Shown: positions 18,504-27,358, counted from the first letter of the stretch. The stretch is DNA of 64,000 nt from Adhaeribacter radiodurans (GCF_014075995.1 NZ_CP055153.1:1922001-1986000); one strand, 5' to 3'. The notes: generated from the letters alone by a model not told the origin. Made by a program: numbers and translations.

Positions 18504-18728
18504 TTAAACTTTGCGGGGAGGTAAGGCAAAGGCTTCGGAAACATGTTCGAAATGGCCTTTGTGCGAACCATCGCAAAAAGGTTTATTGCTCGATAAACCA
18601 CAACGGCAAATAGAAACTATTTCGCGGCCGCCTAAATCATATACATTGCCTTGTGCGTCTACAATCTCGAAATCGTCGCCTTGTACTTTTAAAGAACCAT
18701 TGCTGTTTACAGTAATACGGGTTTTCAT
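18504..18728 (-). CDS. CDGSH iron-sulfur protein
   Basis: A 74-residue protein with one complete CDGSH signature, CRCGLSSNKPFCDGSH (about residues 41-56). The three Cys and the His bind a [2Fe-2S] cluster. An N-terminal part with GNVYDLGGREIVSIC precedes it. Likely a small redox or Fe-S handling protein. It is transcribed alone from a TATCTTTG box at 18755-18762. Confidence 0.93.
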   Translation of the reverse strand: MKTRITVNSNGSLKVQGDDFEIVDAQGNVYDLGGREIVSICRCGLSSNKPFCDGSHKGHFEHVSEAFALPPRKV

Positions 18729-18754
18729 AAATAAGCTATAGAGTTAAATCCGGA

Positions 18755-18762
18755 CAAAGATA
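18755..18762 (-). promoter_or_regulatory. -7 box of the CDGSH gene
   Basis: Minus-strand TATCTTTG fits TAnnTTTG and is 27 bases before the ATG at 18728, giving a leader of about 20 bases. Confidence 0.4.
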
Positions 18763-18928
18763 AGCCTAATAACGTAGGCTTACGGATTATGGCTTTAAAA
18801 ATTTATGGTTTATCAACGGATATTTGTCTGGTAGCGGCTAGTAAAAATTATACTTTGGCAGTTTTTTACAAGCTACATTTATAAATCCTTCTCTTGTATT
18901 TAACTTACTAAAAGTAATTTGATAGTAA

Positions 18929-20047
18929 TTAGCTGCGTTTCTTGTAATTCAGAATGGCCCAGGCATTAAGTAATAAGGCAAATCCAGCGGTAATTACTAA
19001 TTGCTGGGAAATATCTGCCAGGCTGCTGCCTTTTAAAATCACTATCCGGATTACCTGAATAAAGTAAGATACCGGGTTAATTTTAGTTAAATACTGTGCC
19101 CAAAGGGGCATACTTTCAATGGAGGTATATAAGCCGCTCATTAAAATAAAAACCATTATCAGAAAAAAAGAAAGCAGCATGGCTTGTTGCTGATTTTCGG
19201 AATAAGTAGAAAGCAGTAAGCCCAAACCCAAAACAGCCAGCAGATAAACGGCCGCGTACACATATAAAACCACCAAGTTACCAACCGGTACAATGCCGTA
19301 AAACAACCAGGCAATGAGCAATCCTAAACTTAGCACGAAAAGCCCCAGAACCCAAAAAGGAAGAAGTTTAGCCAGAATGAAATGATATTTTTTTACCGGC
19401 GTTACGTTAATTTGCTCAATGGTACCTATTTCTTTTTCTTTTACAATGTTTAAGGAGGCCAGAAAAGAACCAACCATTGTTACCAGCACTACTAAAATGC
19501 CAGGCACCATAAAATCTTTGTAATTTTGTAGGGGATTATACCAGTTAGATGCCGTTACCTCTATAACCTTTTGAGGGGAAAAACGGGCTGGCTGAATCCA
19601 CTCGGTGCGGACTTGGTTATTGTAGTCGCGGATAACACTTTGCAGGTAAGCATTGCCTAAACCTGCTTTCATACCATTTATAGCGTTTACTGCAATTAAA
19701 GTAGTTGTTTCGTTTTCTTTAACCATGTCTCTTTCAAAGCCATTAGGGATTTCTAAAATAATATCTGCCTGATCCTGGTCAAGGGTAGTAACTGCCTGCT
19801 GATACGATGGGGAATAGGCATAAAGTAAAAAGTAACCGGAAGAATTAATTTTGTTAATTAACTGCTGCGAACCAAGGGAATGATCGTGGTCTACTATGGT
19901 TAAGCGGATGTTTTTCATTTCGTAATCTGCGGCCCAGGGCAAAACCAGTAATTGCATTAGGGGCATCACGAATATAATGCGCAGAATAGCTTTGTTCCGG
20001 AATATTTGCCGAAATTCCTTTTGCAGCAAAAACTTTAGGGTTCTCAT
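18929..20047 (-). CDS. ABC-2 type permease (YbhR/YhhJ-like)
   Basis: A 372-residue efflux permease. The first membrane segment lies at about 20-40 (FRNKAILRIIFVMPLMQLLVLPW). A large extracytoplasmic domain follows (about 45-175), then five more segments from about 180 to 365. The ABC-2 signature region contains NPLQNYKDFMVPGILVVLVTMVGSFLASLNIVKEKEIGTIEQINVTPV. Its start overlaps the end of the other permease by four bases, so the two are translationally coupled and probably form a heterodimer. It is the last gene of the TetR-controlled efflux operon. Confidence 0.92.
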   Translation of the reverse strand: MRTLKFLLQKEFRQIFRNKAILRIIFVMPLMQLLVLPWAADYEMKNIRLTIVDHDHSLGSQQLINKINSSGYFLLYAYSPSYQQAVTTLDQDQADIILEIPNGFERDMVKENETTTLIAVNAINGMKAGLGNAYLQSVIRDYNNQVRTEWIQPARFSPQKVIEVTASNWYNPLQNYKDFMVPGILVVLVTMVGSFLASLNIVKEKEIGTIEQINVTPVKKYHFILAKLLPFWVLGLFVLSLGLLIAWLFYGIVPVGNLVVLYVYAAVYLLAVLGLGLLLSTYSENQQQAMLLSFFLIMVFILMSGLYTSIESMPLWAQYLTKINPVSYFIQVIRIVILKGSSLADISQQLVITAGFALLLNAWAILNYKKRS

Positions 20048-21192
20048 GATAACCGGATTTTAAAATTTTTGATACTTAAGCCCATAAAGACTATAGTCAT
20101 GCCTGTTAATACCAAGGTTTCTTGCCAGATTACCTGCCATCCTGCCCCTTTAATCATAACGGCTTTAACAATATCGTAAAACCATTTAGCGGGTACCAAA
20201 TTAGAAATAACCTGCAGCGGCAAAGGCATATTTTCTATCGGAAACATAAATCCGCTCAGCATAACGGTGGGCAAAAACAAACCCGTTAAAGAAATAAACA
20301 TAGCTGTTTGCTGCGAGTCTGTGGCAGTGGAAATAAGTAAGCCCAGGGATAAACTGGTAATGGTAAATAAAATACTGGCCGCCGAAAGAAGAAGCAAACT
20401 GCCATTAATGGGCACTTGCAGTACAAACACGCTCAAAAGCAAAATGCTGGCAATGTTGAGCATGGATAAAAGCAAATAAGGTACTGCTTTGGCTATTATA
20501 ATTTTAAGCGGCTTCACCGGAGAAACTAAAAGTATTTCCATTGTGCCCAGTTCTTTTTCCCGCACTATGGTTATGGCAGTCATCATGGTGCAAACCAGCA
20601 TGAGTACCATGGCCATTACCCCAGGCACAAAACTATAAGCACCTTGCAATTGTGGGTTGTACAACATGCGGGTTTCGGTGTGAATAGTATATGGTAAGCT
20701 GCTGTTAGCCGTTATGCGTTCCTGAAAATCTAGGATTATGGCCGAAGCATAGTTGATTAATGTGTTGGCTACGTTAGGGTCAGATGCGTCGGCAATCAAC
20801 TGTGCCTGGGCTTTGTTAAAATGCTGTAAGTCGGCATCAAAATTTTGCGGCAGAACCAAGGCAAGTTTTATGGTACCTGTTCTAAATTCCTGTTCAATTT
20901 CGGAGTAAGAATTCAAATATCGGGTTATTTCAAAATACTGGCTGGCGTCTATCTGGGATATTAAAGCTTGGGTACTAGCATCCTGAGCCTGATCCAATAC
21001 GCCCATGCGGGAATTTTTTACTTCGTTGGTTAAGGCAAAACCAAAAATGATAATTTGCACCACCGGCATTCCCAAAAGAATAATCAAGGTTTTAGGGTCG
21101 CGGAAAATATGGAAGAATTCTTTTTTTACCAGCGAGTAGAATTGTTGACTTCTTTTGGCTTTTTGCTTACCGTTTTTAGAATGATTTTTCAT
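20044..21192 (-). CDS. ABC-2 type permease (YbhS-like)
   Basis: A 382-residue permease with the same plan as its neighbour: a cytoplasmic N-terminus (QFYSLVKKEFFHIFRDPKTLIILLGMP), a large periplasmic loop and a C-terminal membrane bundle. VPGVMAMVLMLVCTMMTAITIVREKELGTMEILLVSP is the ABC-2 signature. It works with the two ATP-binding proteins encoded upstream and the HlyD/TolC pair. It is separated from the second ATPase gene by a 378-base gap, unusual for an otherwise tight operon. Confidence 0.92.
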   Translation of the reverse strand: MKNHSKNGKQKAKRSQQFYSLVKKEFFHIFRDPKTLIILLGMPVVQIIIFGFALTNEVKNSRMGVLDQAQDASTQALISQIDASQYFEITRYLNSYSEIEQEFRTGTIKLALVLPQNFDADLQHFNKAQAQLIADASDPNVANTLINYASAIILDFQERITANSSLPYTIHTETRMLYNPQLQGAYSFVPGVMAMVLMLVCTMMTAITIVREKELGTMEILLVSPVKPLKIIIAKAVPYLLLSMLNIASILLLSVFVLQVPINGSLLLLSAASILFTITSLSLGLLISTATDSQQTAMFISLTGLFLPTVMLSGFMFPIENMPLPLQVISNLVPAKWFYDIVKAVMIKGAGWQVIWQETLVLTGMTIVFMGLSIKNFKIRLS

Positions 21193-21570
21193 GAACTTTT
21201 GAAGTAATAAAAGGCTATCCTATTTTTAGTCCGAGACTTTATAAGTCTCCAGTTTAAGGTGCTAATACAATTCATCTGGCCAAGTTTGCCTCCTAGCCGG
21301 CGAATCTCGTTTATCTCACTCCTCCTCCTACGACAAGCTAAAAACAGGTGAGGAAATGCAATTATTTCTATTTTCTCTCTTTTCTCTCTTCCTTGCCTCC
21401 ATTACGCCATGCCGTTTTGCAACACCTGAACGCTAAAAGGACCTCCATAGCCAAACTGATAATTGTTGCTAATAACTACTGTTCTGCTACTTTACTTTGT
21501 AAACTGCCCTTGTTTTAAAATTTCTTTAAAATGCTTCCTTAATAAACTTAGGAGGGGCAGTAGATAGTAA
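21193..21570. other. 378-base gap inside the efflux operon
   Basis: No gene or gene fragment could be read on the minus strand. It contains a perfect 7-bp inverted repeat GAGACTT-TAT-AAGTCTC (21233-21249), 41 bases before the permease start, and a pyrimidine tract at 21366-21394. A separate promoter or a processing site for the permease pair could lie here, but none is recognisable. Confidence 0.5.
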
Positions 21571-22314
21571 TTACTCACCAGAGCGCTTAGCCTGGCGGGC
21601 GAGTTTTAGAAATACTTCGCCCATATTGGCAGCTGTAAACTGGGTTTTTAGTTCTTTGGGTTTGCCTAAGGCTTCTACCCGGCCATCTACCATTATCGAA
21701 ACCCGGTTGCAGTATTCGGCTTCGTCCATGTAGTGGGTAGTAACAAAAACCGTAATTCCCCGTTCGGCGGCTTCGTAAATCATTTGCCAGAATTCGCGGC
21801 GGGTAATTGGGTCTACACCGCCGGTAGGTTCATCCAGAAAAACTATTTGCGGCTCGTGAAAAATAGCCACCGAGAAAGCCAGTTTTTGTTTCCAGCCTAA
21901 GGGCAGGGAACCTACCAGTTGATCGGCTTCTTTTTCTAATTTTAATTTCTGCAGTACAACCTGGCTTTTTTCTTTAATAAATTGGTCGGATTTGCCGTAA
22001 ATACCGGCGTACAAATAAATGTTTTCTTTTACCGTAAGATCGGCGTACAAAGAAAATTTTTGACTCATGTAGCCAATGTTCTTTTTTATCTGCTCCGTTT
22101 GGGTAAATACATCAAAACCAGCTACCGATGCTTTTCCGGAAGTAGGTTTAGACAAGCCACAAAACATGCGGATGGCCGTAGTTTTACCCGCTCCATTAGC
22201 GCCCAAAAAACCAAAAATTTCACCTTTTTCAACTTCAAAAGAAATATTATCCACTGCTTTAAAGTTGCCGAAGGTTTTACTTAAATTTTCACAAATAATG
22301 CTAGCGTTATTCAT
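21571..22314 (-). CDS. ABC transporter ATP-binding protein (efflux, second half)
   Basis: A 247-residue ATPase with Walker A GANGAGKTT (about 39-47), Q-loop YMSQKFSLYADLTV and Walker B IVFLDEPTGGVD. It also has the H-loop TTHYMDEAEYC. The signature position reads LVGSLPLGWKQKLA rather than the usual LSGG, so this half may be a degenerate site in the dimer. It matches the C-terminal half of E. coli YbhF in type. It is 11 bases after the first ATPase gene. Confidence 0.93.
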   Translation of the reverse strand: MNNASIICENLSKTFGNFKAVDNISFEVEKGEIFGFLGANGAGKTTAIRMFCGLSKPTSGKASVAGFDVFTQTEQIKKNIGYMSQKFSLYADLTVKENIYLYAGIYGKSDQFIKEKSQVVLQKLKLEKEADQLVGSLPLGWKQKLAFSVAIFHEPQIVFLDEPTGGVDPITRREFWQMIYEAAERGITVFVTTHYMDEAEYCNRVSIMVDGRVEALGKPKELKTQFTAANMGEVFLKLARQAKRSGE

Positions 22315-22325
22315 CGGAAAAGAAT

Positions 22326-23252
22326 TTAACTTCTGTTTTTAGACATTAGCTGGATGAAAGAATCTTCAATGGTGGGCGAAACAACTTTTATTTCCAGCCC
22401 CGAATGCTTTTTATCTTGCAGGTATTTTTCCAACCGAATGGGATCGTAACCGGGTTGCATTACTACGTGGTGGTATTCGCCGAATGGATAAGTGGCAGTT
22501 GCCTGATCGTAAGTTTTCAGGTCATTTAATAATGGAAACATATGGGTAGAAGCAACGGCTAATAAAGGGTTATTGAATTGTTGATTTATGGTTTGCGGAG
22601 TATCAATTGCCAGAATGGTTCCTTCCTGAATTAAGGCTACCCGATCGCACATAGAAGCTTCGTCCATGTAAGGAGTAGATACCAGGGTGGTAATGCCTTG
22701 CTGCTTTAAATTGGCCAACATATCCCAGAATTCTTTCCGGGATACGGCGTCAACCCCAGTGGTAGGTTCATCTAAAAAGAGGACGGTAGGTTTATGAATT
22801 AAAGCGCAGCATAAAGCCAATTTTTGCTTCATACCGCCAGAAAGTTTGCCCGCTCTCCGATTTTTGAAAGGCTCAATCTGAATATAAATATCTTTTACTA
22901 AATCGTAATTTTCTTCGATGAAAGTTTCGAAAACGGTAGCAAAAAAGTCAAGGTTTTCCTGCACGGTTAAATCCTGGTATAAAGAAAACGTACCGGGCAT
23001 ATAACCTACCCGCTGCCGGATGATTTTATAATCCTTTACTACCTCAAGTTCATCCACCCAAGCGGATCCTGAATCAGCTACCAAAAGAGTTACCAGAATA
23101 CGAATGAGCGTAGTCTTACCAGCTCCATCCGGACCAATTAAGCCAAATAGCTCCCCGGAATTTACCGCCAGAGAAACTCCTTTCAGAGCTTCAACGCTTT
23201 GTTTACTGGTTTTATAAGTTTTAACCAGATTATCGACGGTTATTGTTTTCAT
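22326..23252 (-). CDS. ABC transporter ATP-binding protein (efflux, first half)
   Basis: A 308-residue ATPase with Walker A GPDGAGKTT, signature LSGGMKQKLALCCAL, Walker B VLFLDEPTTGVD and a C-terminal extension of about 85 residues. The H-loop reads STPYMDEA; the usual His is a Pro-Tyr here, so catalysis may rely on the partner. The start overlaps the end of the HlyD gene by four bases. Together with the next gene it corresponds to the two ATPase domains that are fused in E. coli YbhF. Confidence 0.92.
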   Translation of the reverse strand: MKTITVDNLVKTYKTSKQSVEALKGVSLAVNSGELFGLIGPDGAGKTTLIRILVTLLVADSGSAWVDELEVVKDYKIIRQRVGYMPGTFSLYQDLTVQENLDFFATVFETFIEENYDLVKDIYIQIEPFKNRRAGKLSGGMKQKLALCCALIHKPTVLFLDEPTTGVDAVSRKEFWDMLANLKQQGITTLVSTPYMDEASMCDRVALIQEGTILAIDTPQTINQQFNNPLLAVASTHMFPLLNDLKTYDQATATYPFGEYHHVVMQPGYDPIRLEKYLQDKKHSGLEIKVVSPTIEDSFIQLMSKNRS

Positions 23253-24193
23253 GAGGCTTGATTTAAAGCTACTTCACCGTACATTCCGATTTTCAGAAAG
23301 CCATTATTTTTAACTTTTATTTTTACCGCGTAAACTAAATTGGCCCGTTGATCTTTGGTTTGAATGGTTTTAGGAGTGAATTCGGCTTTGCTGGCCACCC
23401 AGGTTATAGTACCGGGTAATTTTATGTATTCCTCCTGGCCATTGTCTACCAATACTGTTACAACCTGTCTAATTTTAACTTGCGTTAACTGGTCGCCGGT
23501 AATGTAGGCCCGCAGCGTGAGGGTAGATAAATCAGCAATTTTGTATAAGGCTTTGCCGGGAGCGGTTACTTCGCCGGTCATGGCGTATTTAGTAAGAACC
23601 GTACCGGAAATGGGGTTGCGAACCTGCGCTTTATTTAGTTGACTGCCCAATTGCGCAATAAGTTTTTGCATCGGTTCTCTTTCACTCAAAATTGTCCGGT
23701 TCCGGGTGGCTACTTCGTTTTGCTGCACTTTAATCTGCTGCTGAATAACCTGGATTTGGCGTTCCGTTACTTCAATTTGCGTGTTTATATCATCGAGTTG
23801 CTTGCCGGTAGCAGCATCCAGTTTTACTAAATTTTCGGTCCGTTGTTTTTCTCGTAATAACGATTTTAGCTGCACTTGCTGAACGGCCAGCTGGTCTTTT
23901 AAGAGCAATACTTGTGGCTGCACGTCAGTGGTTCTTACCGCTAATGCATTTAAACTTGCCTCGGCTTGTTCTTTCTGCAGTTTTAGGTTTTCAGCATCTA
24001 TTACTCCTACAATTTTCCCGGCAGGTAAAATTTGTCCTTCCTGAATGTTCAAAGAATCTATTTCACCCCCAAGTTCTGCCGAGACAATCACTTCATCGGC
24101 TTCAAAAGTGCCTGAAGCATCATGTATGTCCTCTCCCGAATGGCAGGAAAGTAAACTACTTAAGGATAGCACTAGTATTTTTAGCTTTTTCAT
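23249..24193 (-). CDS. HlyD-family periplasmic adaptor (probable lipoprotein, YbhG-like)
   Basis: A 314-residue membrane-fusion protein. The signal peptide ends in a lipobox-like LLSC (Cys17). A biotinyl-lipoyl-like segment is split around a long alpha-helical hairpin (about 75-180, rich in Gln, Lys and Glu). It re-forms at about 185-215 (VRNPISGTVLTKYAMTGEVTAPGKAL), followed by a beta-barrel. It should bridge the ABC permeases and the TolC channel. It lies 11 bases after the TolC gene. Confidence 0.92.
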   Translation of the reverse strand: MKKLKILVLSLSSLLSCHSGEDIHDASGTFEADEVIVSAELGGEIDSLNIQEGQILPAGKIVGVIDAENLKLQKEQAEASLNALAVRTTDVQPQVLLLKDQLAVQQVQLKSLLREKQRTENLVKLDAATGKQLDDINTQIEVTERQIQVIQQQIKVQQNEVATRNRTILSEREPMQKLIAQLGSQLNKAQVRNPISGTVLTKYAMTGEVTAPGKALYKIADLSTLTLRAYITGDQLTQVKIRQVVTVLVDNGQEEYIKLPGTITWVASKAEFTPKTIQTKDQRANLVYAVKIKVKNNGFLKIGMYGEVALNQAS

Positions 24194-24204
24194 TTTGCGA
24201 TTAG

Positions 24205-25473
24205 TTAATTGCCTGAAATAGTTTGATAGTTTAGTTGCGATTGCAGGAGCTGCACCTGGTGAATAATTAAAGCTTGCCGGGCCTGGTCCTCGGCGTTTAC
24301 TTCCCGTAAAAAATCGTTAGCAGTTATAACAGCATTTTCTAATTGGGCCTGAGCTGCTTTTTTTACGCTTTCCCGAAGGGCTATTATTTCCTGGTCACTG
24401 CGAACCAATTCTTCCAGTTTTTGAATTTCGGCCCGTTCGCGGGTAAGCTGCAGGTTTACATTCAGGAGAAATACTTCTTGTTGCAGACTAGCCGTGTTTT
24501 TGTTTATGTCTAAAATCTTTTTTTCATTTCGGCTGGTGTACCAACCATTCAAGCGCCAGGTAAATCGAAGTCCGGTAAGATAAAAGTAATCGAACTCATT
24601 TTTTAGTAAATTCAGGCCGGGTCTACCGTAACCTCCTTGACCAAAAAAGCTGATTCCGGGGCGTAAGGCAACATCTATTAATTTTTTCTGCGCTTCCCAT
24701 ATTTGCATTTGTTTATTATACAAACTGAGTTCGGGTCGGCGAATTTCCGGAGTGGATGAAATAATAGGAACGGGCTTGTTTAATTTTGTATTCTGATCTA
24801 AGGATTCGCCGGTTAATAAACTTAACGCTTGTAAAAAGCCCGAGCGGGTATTTTGCAGTTCAACTATTCTTTGGCCCGCTTTCAGGTGTTCGGCTTGTAA
24901 CACATTCAGGTTAGATTTAAAAGTAACGCCGTTTGCCACTTGTGCCTGGGTTCTTTTAATACCAATGGTTAAATCTTTCTGAAATAGGGCTGCCTGTTTG
25001 GTCTGTTCTTCTAATAAAATAATGGCAAAATAAAGTTGATTCACTTGTTCCCGCAGCTTATATAATTCTACTTCCAGGCGTTGACTTTCGGTTTCGCTAT
25101 TCAGTTGCTGAACCAGTAACCGGGTTCTTCTTAAACCTCCATCGTACAAGGATTGTGATACATCAGCCAGAATCCGGTATTGGTCTTTAGTGGGTGCTTC
25201 TATGTCCAGGCCAGGAATAGGGGAGTTAATACTAGTTACCTCCGATTGGTAGCTAGCCTGACCCGTAAAAATTAGTTGGGGTAGGTAGTTTCTATTTATG
25301 TTTTGCTGCAGCAACGCATTACTTTCCTGAATTAAGTTTTTTTGCTTAGTAAGAGGATAGTGTTCACGGGCTTTTTGCTGAATTAGTTCTAAAGTAATTG
25401 TCTGAGCCCGTACGTAGGTGATGCTAGTAAATAATAAAATAACCAAAATGTTTAACCAATTAGTTAATTTCAT
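24205..25473 (-). CDS. TolC-family outer membrane efflux channel
   Basis: A 422-residue protein with a signal peptide (1-23, ending VRA) and two repeated helical hairpin/strand units typical of outer membrane efflux proteins (about 28-215 and 235-418). It should provide the outer membrane exit duct for the ABC/HlyD pump. It is 20 bases behind the tetR stop. Codons 3-8 of this gene contain TTAACCAATTAGTTAA, almost identical to the inverted repeat in front of tetR. Confidence 0.93.
   Translation of the reverse strand: MKLTNWLNILVILLFTSITYVRAQTITLELIQQKAREHYPLTKQKNLIQESNALLQQNINRNYLPQLIFTGQASYQSEVTSINSPIPGLDIEAPTKDQYRILADVSQSLYDGGLRRTRLLVQQLNSETESQRLEVELYKLREQVNQLYFAIILLEEQTKQAALFQKDLTIGIKRTQAQVANGVTFKSNLNVLQAEHLKAGQRIVELQNTRSGFLQALSLLTGESLDQNTKLNKPVPIISSTPEIRRPELSLYNKQMQIWEAQKKLIDVALRPGISFFGQGGYGRPGLNLLKNEFDYFYLTGLRFTWRLNGWYTSRNEKKILDINKNTASLQQEVFLLNVNLQLTRERAEIQKLEELVRSDQEIIALRESVKKAAQAQLENAVITANDFLREVNAEDQARQALIIHQVQLLQSQLNYQTISGN
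25452..25467. promoter_or_regulatory. Second TetR operator-like inverted repeat, inside the tolC start
   Basis: TTAAC-CAATTA-GTTAA agrees with the tetR operator candidate at 26120-26135 in 14 of 16 positions. It lies within codons 3-8 of the tolC gene, about 20 bases downstream of the tetR/tolC junction. It could be a second repressor site acting as a roadblock. Because it also encodes L-T-N-W-L-N, coincidence is possible. Confidence 0.4.
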
Positions 25474-25493
25474 AACAAAAATTGTTAAAGTTG

Positions 25494-26114
25494 TTATTTC
25501 TGTTTTTTTATGGAATTAATAATAAAGTCGGCGACTTCTTCTTTCCGCTGGTGCATTAAAAAATTAAACTGCAATTCATCCATTCCCGAAAGAAAATTCC
25601 AGATCGGACGACCTAGGAAAGGAAAAATACACATCGACATCATATTTAGTAAAAGCTGAGCCGGGCTGATGGGGTTAATAATTCCTTGTTTCACTTCTTC
25701 TTCAATCTGGTTAATCAAGGCGTGCAGATTTGGTTTTTGATTGCCCATCATAGTACTTAGAAAATCGTGTGATTGCTTATTTGCTTCATTTACCACGAAT
25801 AAAGGGATATAAGGATTTTCTGAAAGTACATTAATGTATTCCCGACAGAAGATCTGAATCTTCTCGAACAAGTTACAATCCATGGCAATAATGGCGTTAA
25901 GCTTTGGCAAAAATCTGCCTACAGCTTCCCGGAAGATAACTTCAAACAATTTTTCTTTACTTCGAAAGTAATAATGCAGCATAGCTTTGTTAATACCGGC
26001 TTCATCGGCAATATCCTGCATTCTAGCCCCTGCCATACCCTTATGAATAAAAACCGTTTTAGCTGCTTGTAAAATGCGCTGCTCAGTAGTTTGATCTTTT
26101 TCTTTTTTAACCAT
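25494..26114 (-). CDS. TetR/AcrR-family repressor of the efflux operon
   Basis: I place the start at the ATG at 26114. The longer frame begins at a TTG at 26138, and its first eight codons coincide with an inverted repeat and follow directly on a -7 box. The 206-residue product has a TetR helix-turn-helix at about 10-50 (QRILQAAKTVFIHKGMAGARMQDIADEAGINKAML, then HYYFRSKEKLFEVIF). A C-terminal ligand domain follows (about 60-200). It is the first gene of the tetR-tolC-hlyD-ABC-ABC-permease-permease operon and probably represses it, with release by a toxic compound. Confidence 0.9.
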   Translation of the reverse strand: MVKKEKDQTTEQRILQAAKTVFIHKGMAGARMQDIADEAGINKAMLHYYFRSKEKLFEVIFREAVGRFLPKLNAIIAMDCNLFEKIQIFCREYINVLSENPYIPLFVVNEANKQSHDFLSTMMGNQKPNLHALINQIEEEVKQGIINPISPAQLLLNMMSMCIFPFLGRPIWNFLSGMDELQFNFLMHQRKEEVADFIINSIKKQK

Positions 26115-26119
26115 TAAAT

Positions 26120-26135
26120 TTAACCATTTGGTTAA
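26120..26135. promoter_or_regulatory. Candidate TetR operator
   Basis: Perfect inverted repeat TTAACC-ATTT-GGTTAA lying between a -7 box (26136-26143) and the tetR start codon, so it covers the expected transcription start. This is the normal place for an autorepressor site. Confidence 0.6.
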
Positions 26136-26143
26136 CAAATGTA
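26136..26143 (-). promoter_or_regulatory. -7 box of the tetR/efflux operon
   Basis: Minus-strand TACATTTG matches TAnnTTTG exactly and abuts the TTAACC-N4-GGTTAA repeat. No strong -33 box is seen. Confidence 0.5.
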
Positions 26144-26407
26144 GAATCTTAATCTGAATTAAAAAAGACTTAACTAAAATATTTATAACTATTTGATAAA
26201 TATCTATTTGTTAAGGTAAATGAAGATATCGAATTACGTAAAGCTTAGATATATCTCTTCATAAATCACCGGTAAGAAACCTCAATTTTTAAAATATTCA
26301 GCAAGCAGGTTTATTTGATTCAGAAAATTTCTTTTCTCTATATTATTAGAACAAAGGGAAATCTGTTGGTTATAAAGTAACACCTATAACTTAATTCACG
26401 GACTTTT

Positions 26408-26980
26408 ATGCATATAGCCATTCTTTCCAGCAGCGTACGTACCGGACGAAATAGCCACCGGGTGGGGCTTAACTTTAAGTAGTATATCGAAGAAAACAAT
26501 ATTGTTACCGCTGACTTAATTGACTTGCAGGATTATAAATTTCCTATTTTTGAAGAACGGCTACGTTTTATGGTCAATCCTGCGCCCCAAATTTTAGAAT
26601 TTGCCACCCGCATGAAAAAAGCCGATGGAATAGTGGTAATAACGCCTGAATATAACGGTGGATTTCCGGCCAGTTTAAAAAATGTAATTGATTTATTATC
26701 GGAAGAATGGAAGCGAAAACCCACAGGTATTGTAACGGTTTCTATTGGCCCGTTTGGTGGTGTTTTGGTTTATCCGTCGCTTATTTTCTCTTTGTGGAAG
26801 AAAGGCGTTTGGGTAGTGCCGGCTCGCTACCAGGTGCCCCAAGTGCAGGAATCCTTTGATGAAAACAGAATTCCTGGTGATGTAGCTGGTACAGAAAAAA
26901 GAACTCAAACTTTTCTGCAGGAACTTAAGTGGTGTATGAGGCGAGAGAAAAAATGCAGGCTAAATCTTAACTCGACTTAG
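26408..26980 (+). pseudogene. NADPH-dependent FMN reductase, broken by a stop and a frameshift
   Basis: The natural start is ATG at 26408 (MHIAILSSSVRTGRNSHRVG), the flavin-binding loop of the NADPH-dependent FMN reductase family. An in-frame TAG interrupts codon 25 (26480-26482). The same frame then continues with family segments DLQDYKFPIFEE, VITPEYNGGFPASLKNVIDLL and TVSIGPFGG. Near the end, after ELKW at about 26932, the frame is lost by one base. In the shifted frame YEAREKMQAKS ends at a TAA (26968-26970), a more natural tail than the current CMRREKK reading. Two independent lesions argue for a pseudogene. An internal start at a TTG (26525) would lack the flavin phosphate loop. Confidence 0.8.
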
Positions 26981-26988
26981 ATTTCAAT

Positions 26989-27014
26989 AAAAAAGGTGTA
27001 GTTAAAACTACACC
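26989..27014 (-). terminator. Intrinsic terminator of the suf operon
   Basis: Perfect 9-bp hairpin GGTGTAGTT / AACTACACC with a 2-base loop. It is followed on the minus strand by six T residues (26994-26989) and lies 33 bases after the last suf gene. Confidence 0.8.
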
Positions 27015-27046
27015 CGACTAATTAATTTACCATTTAAGAGCTTATC

Positions 27047-27358
27047 CTATAAGAAACCCAGTTCTAATTTGGCTTCTTCGCTCATCATATCACGAGTCCA
27101 GGGTGGGTCAAAGGTAAGAAGCACGTAGGCATCTGTTACTCCCTCAATTGCTTCTAATTTACTCTGAGTTTCGAAGATTATATCGCCGGCCGCAGGACAA
27201 GCTGGAGCCGTTAAGGTCATGGTAACTCTAACTTTAGAACCTTCTTCAATTTTAATCTCGTACACCAAACCCAACTCGTAAATATTCACCGGAATTTCCG
27301 GGTCGTGTACTGTCCGTAAAACTTCTTCTACTTTGTCTCTTAATTCCGAAGGATTCAT
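27047..27358 (-). CDS. sufT: SufT/DUF59 Fe-S cluster assembly factor
   Basis: A 103-residue DUF59 (MIP18-like) protein. RTVHDPEIPVNIYELGLVYEIKI and TMTLTAPACPAAGDI carry the conserved DPE and Cys positions. Relatives assist maturation of Fe-S proteins. It is the last gene of the suf operon; its start overlaps the sufE stop by four bases. Confidence 0.9.
   Translation of the reverse strand: MNPSELRDKVEEVLRTVHDPEIPVNIYELGLVYEIKIEEGSKVRVTMTLTAPACPAAGDIIFETQSKLEAIEGVTDAYVLLTFDPPWTRDMMSEEAKLELGFL

Noticed and set aside
26115-26138. N-terminal extension of TetR from a TTG
   Set aside because: The eight extra codons overlap an inverted repeat next to a -7 box, and the TetR fold begins after the ATG at 26114.
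26525-26980. Intact 151-residue FMN reductase starting at TTG 26525
   Set aside because: The family sequence clearly begins at ATG 26408 in the same frame and is cut by TAG at 26480. The shorter product would lack the flavin phosphate loop.
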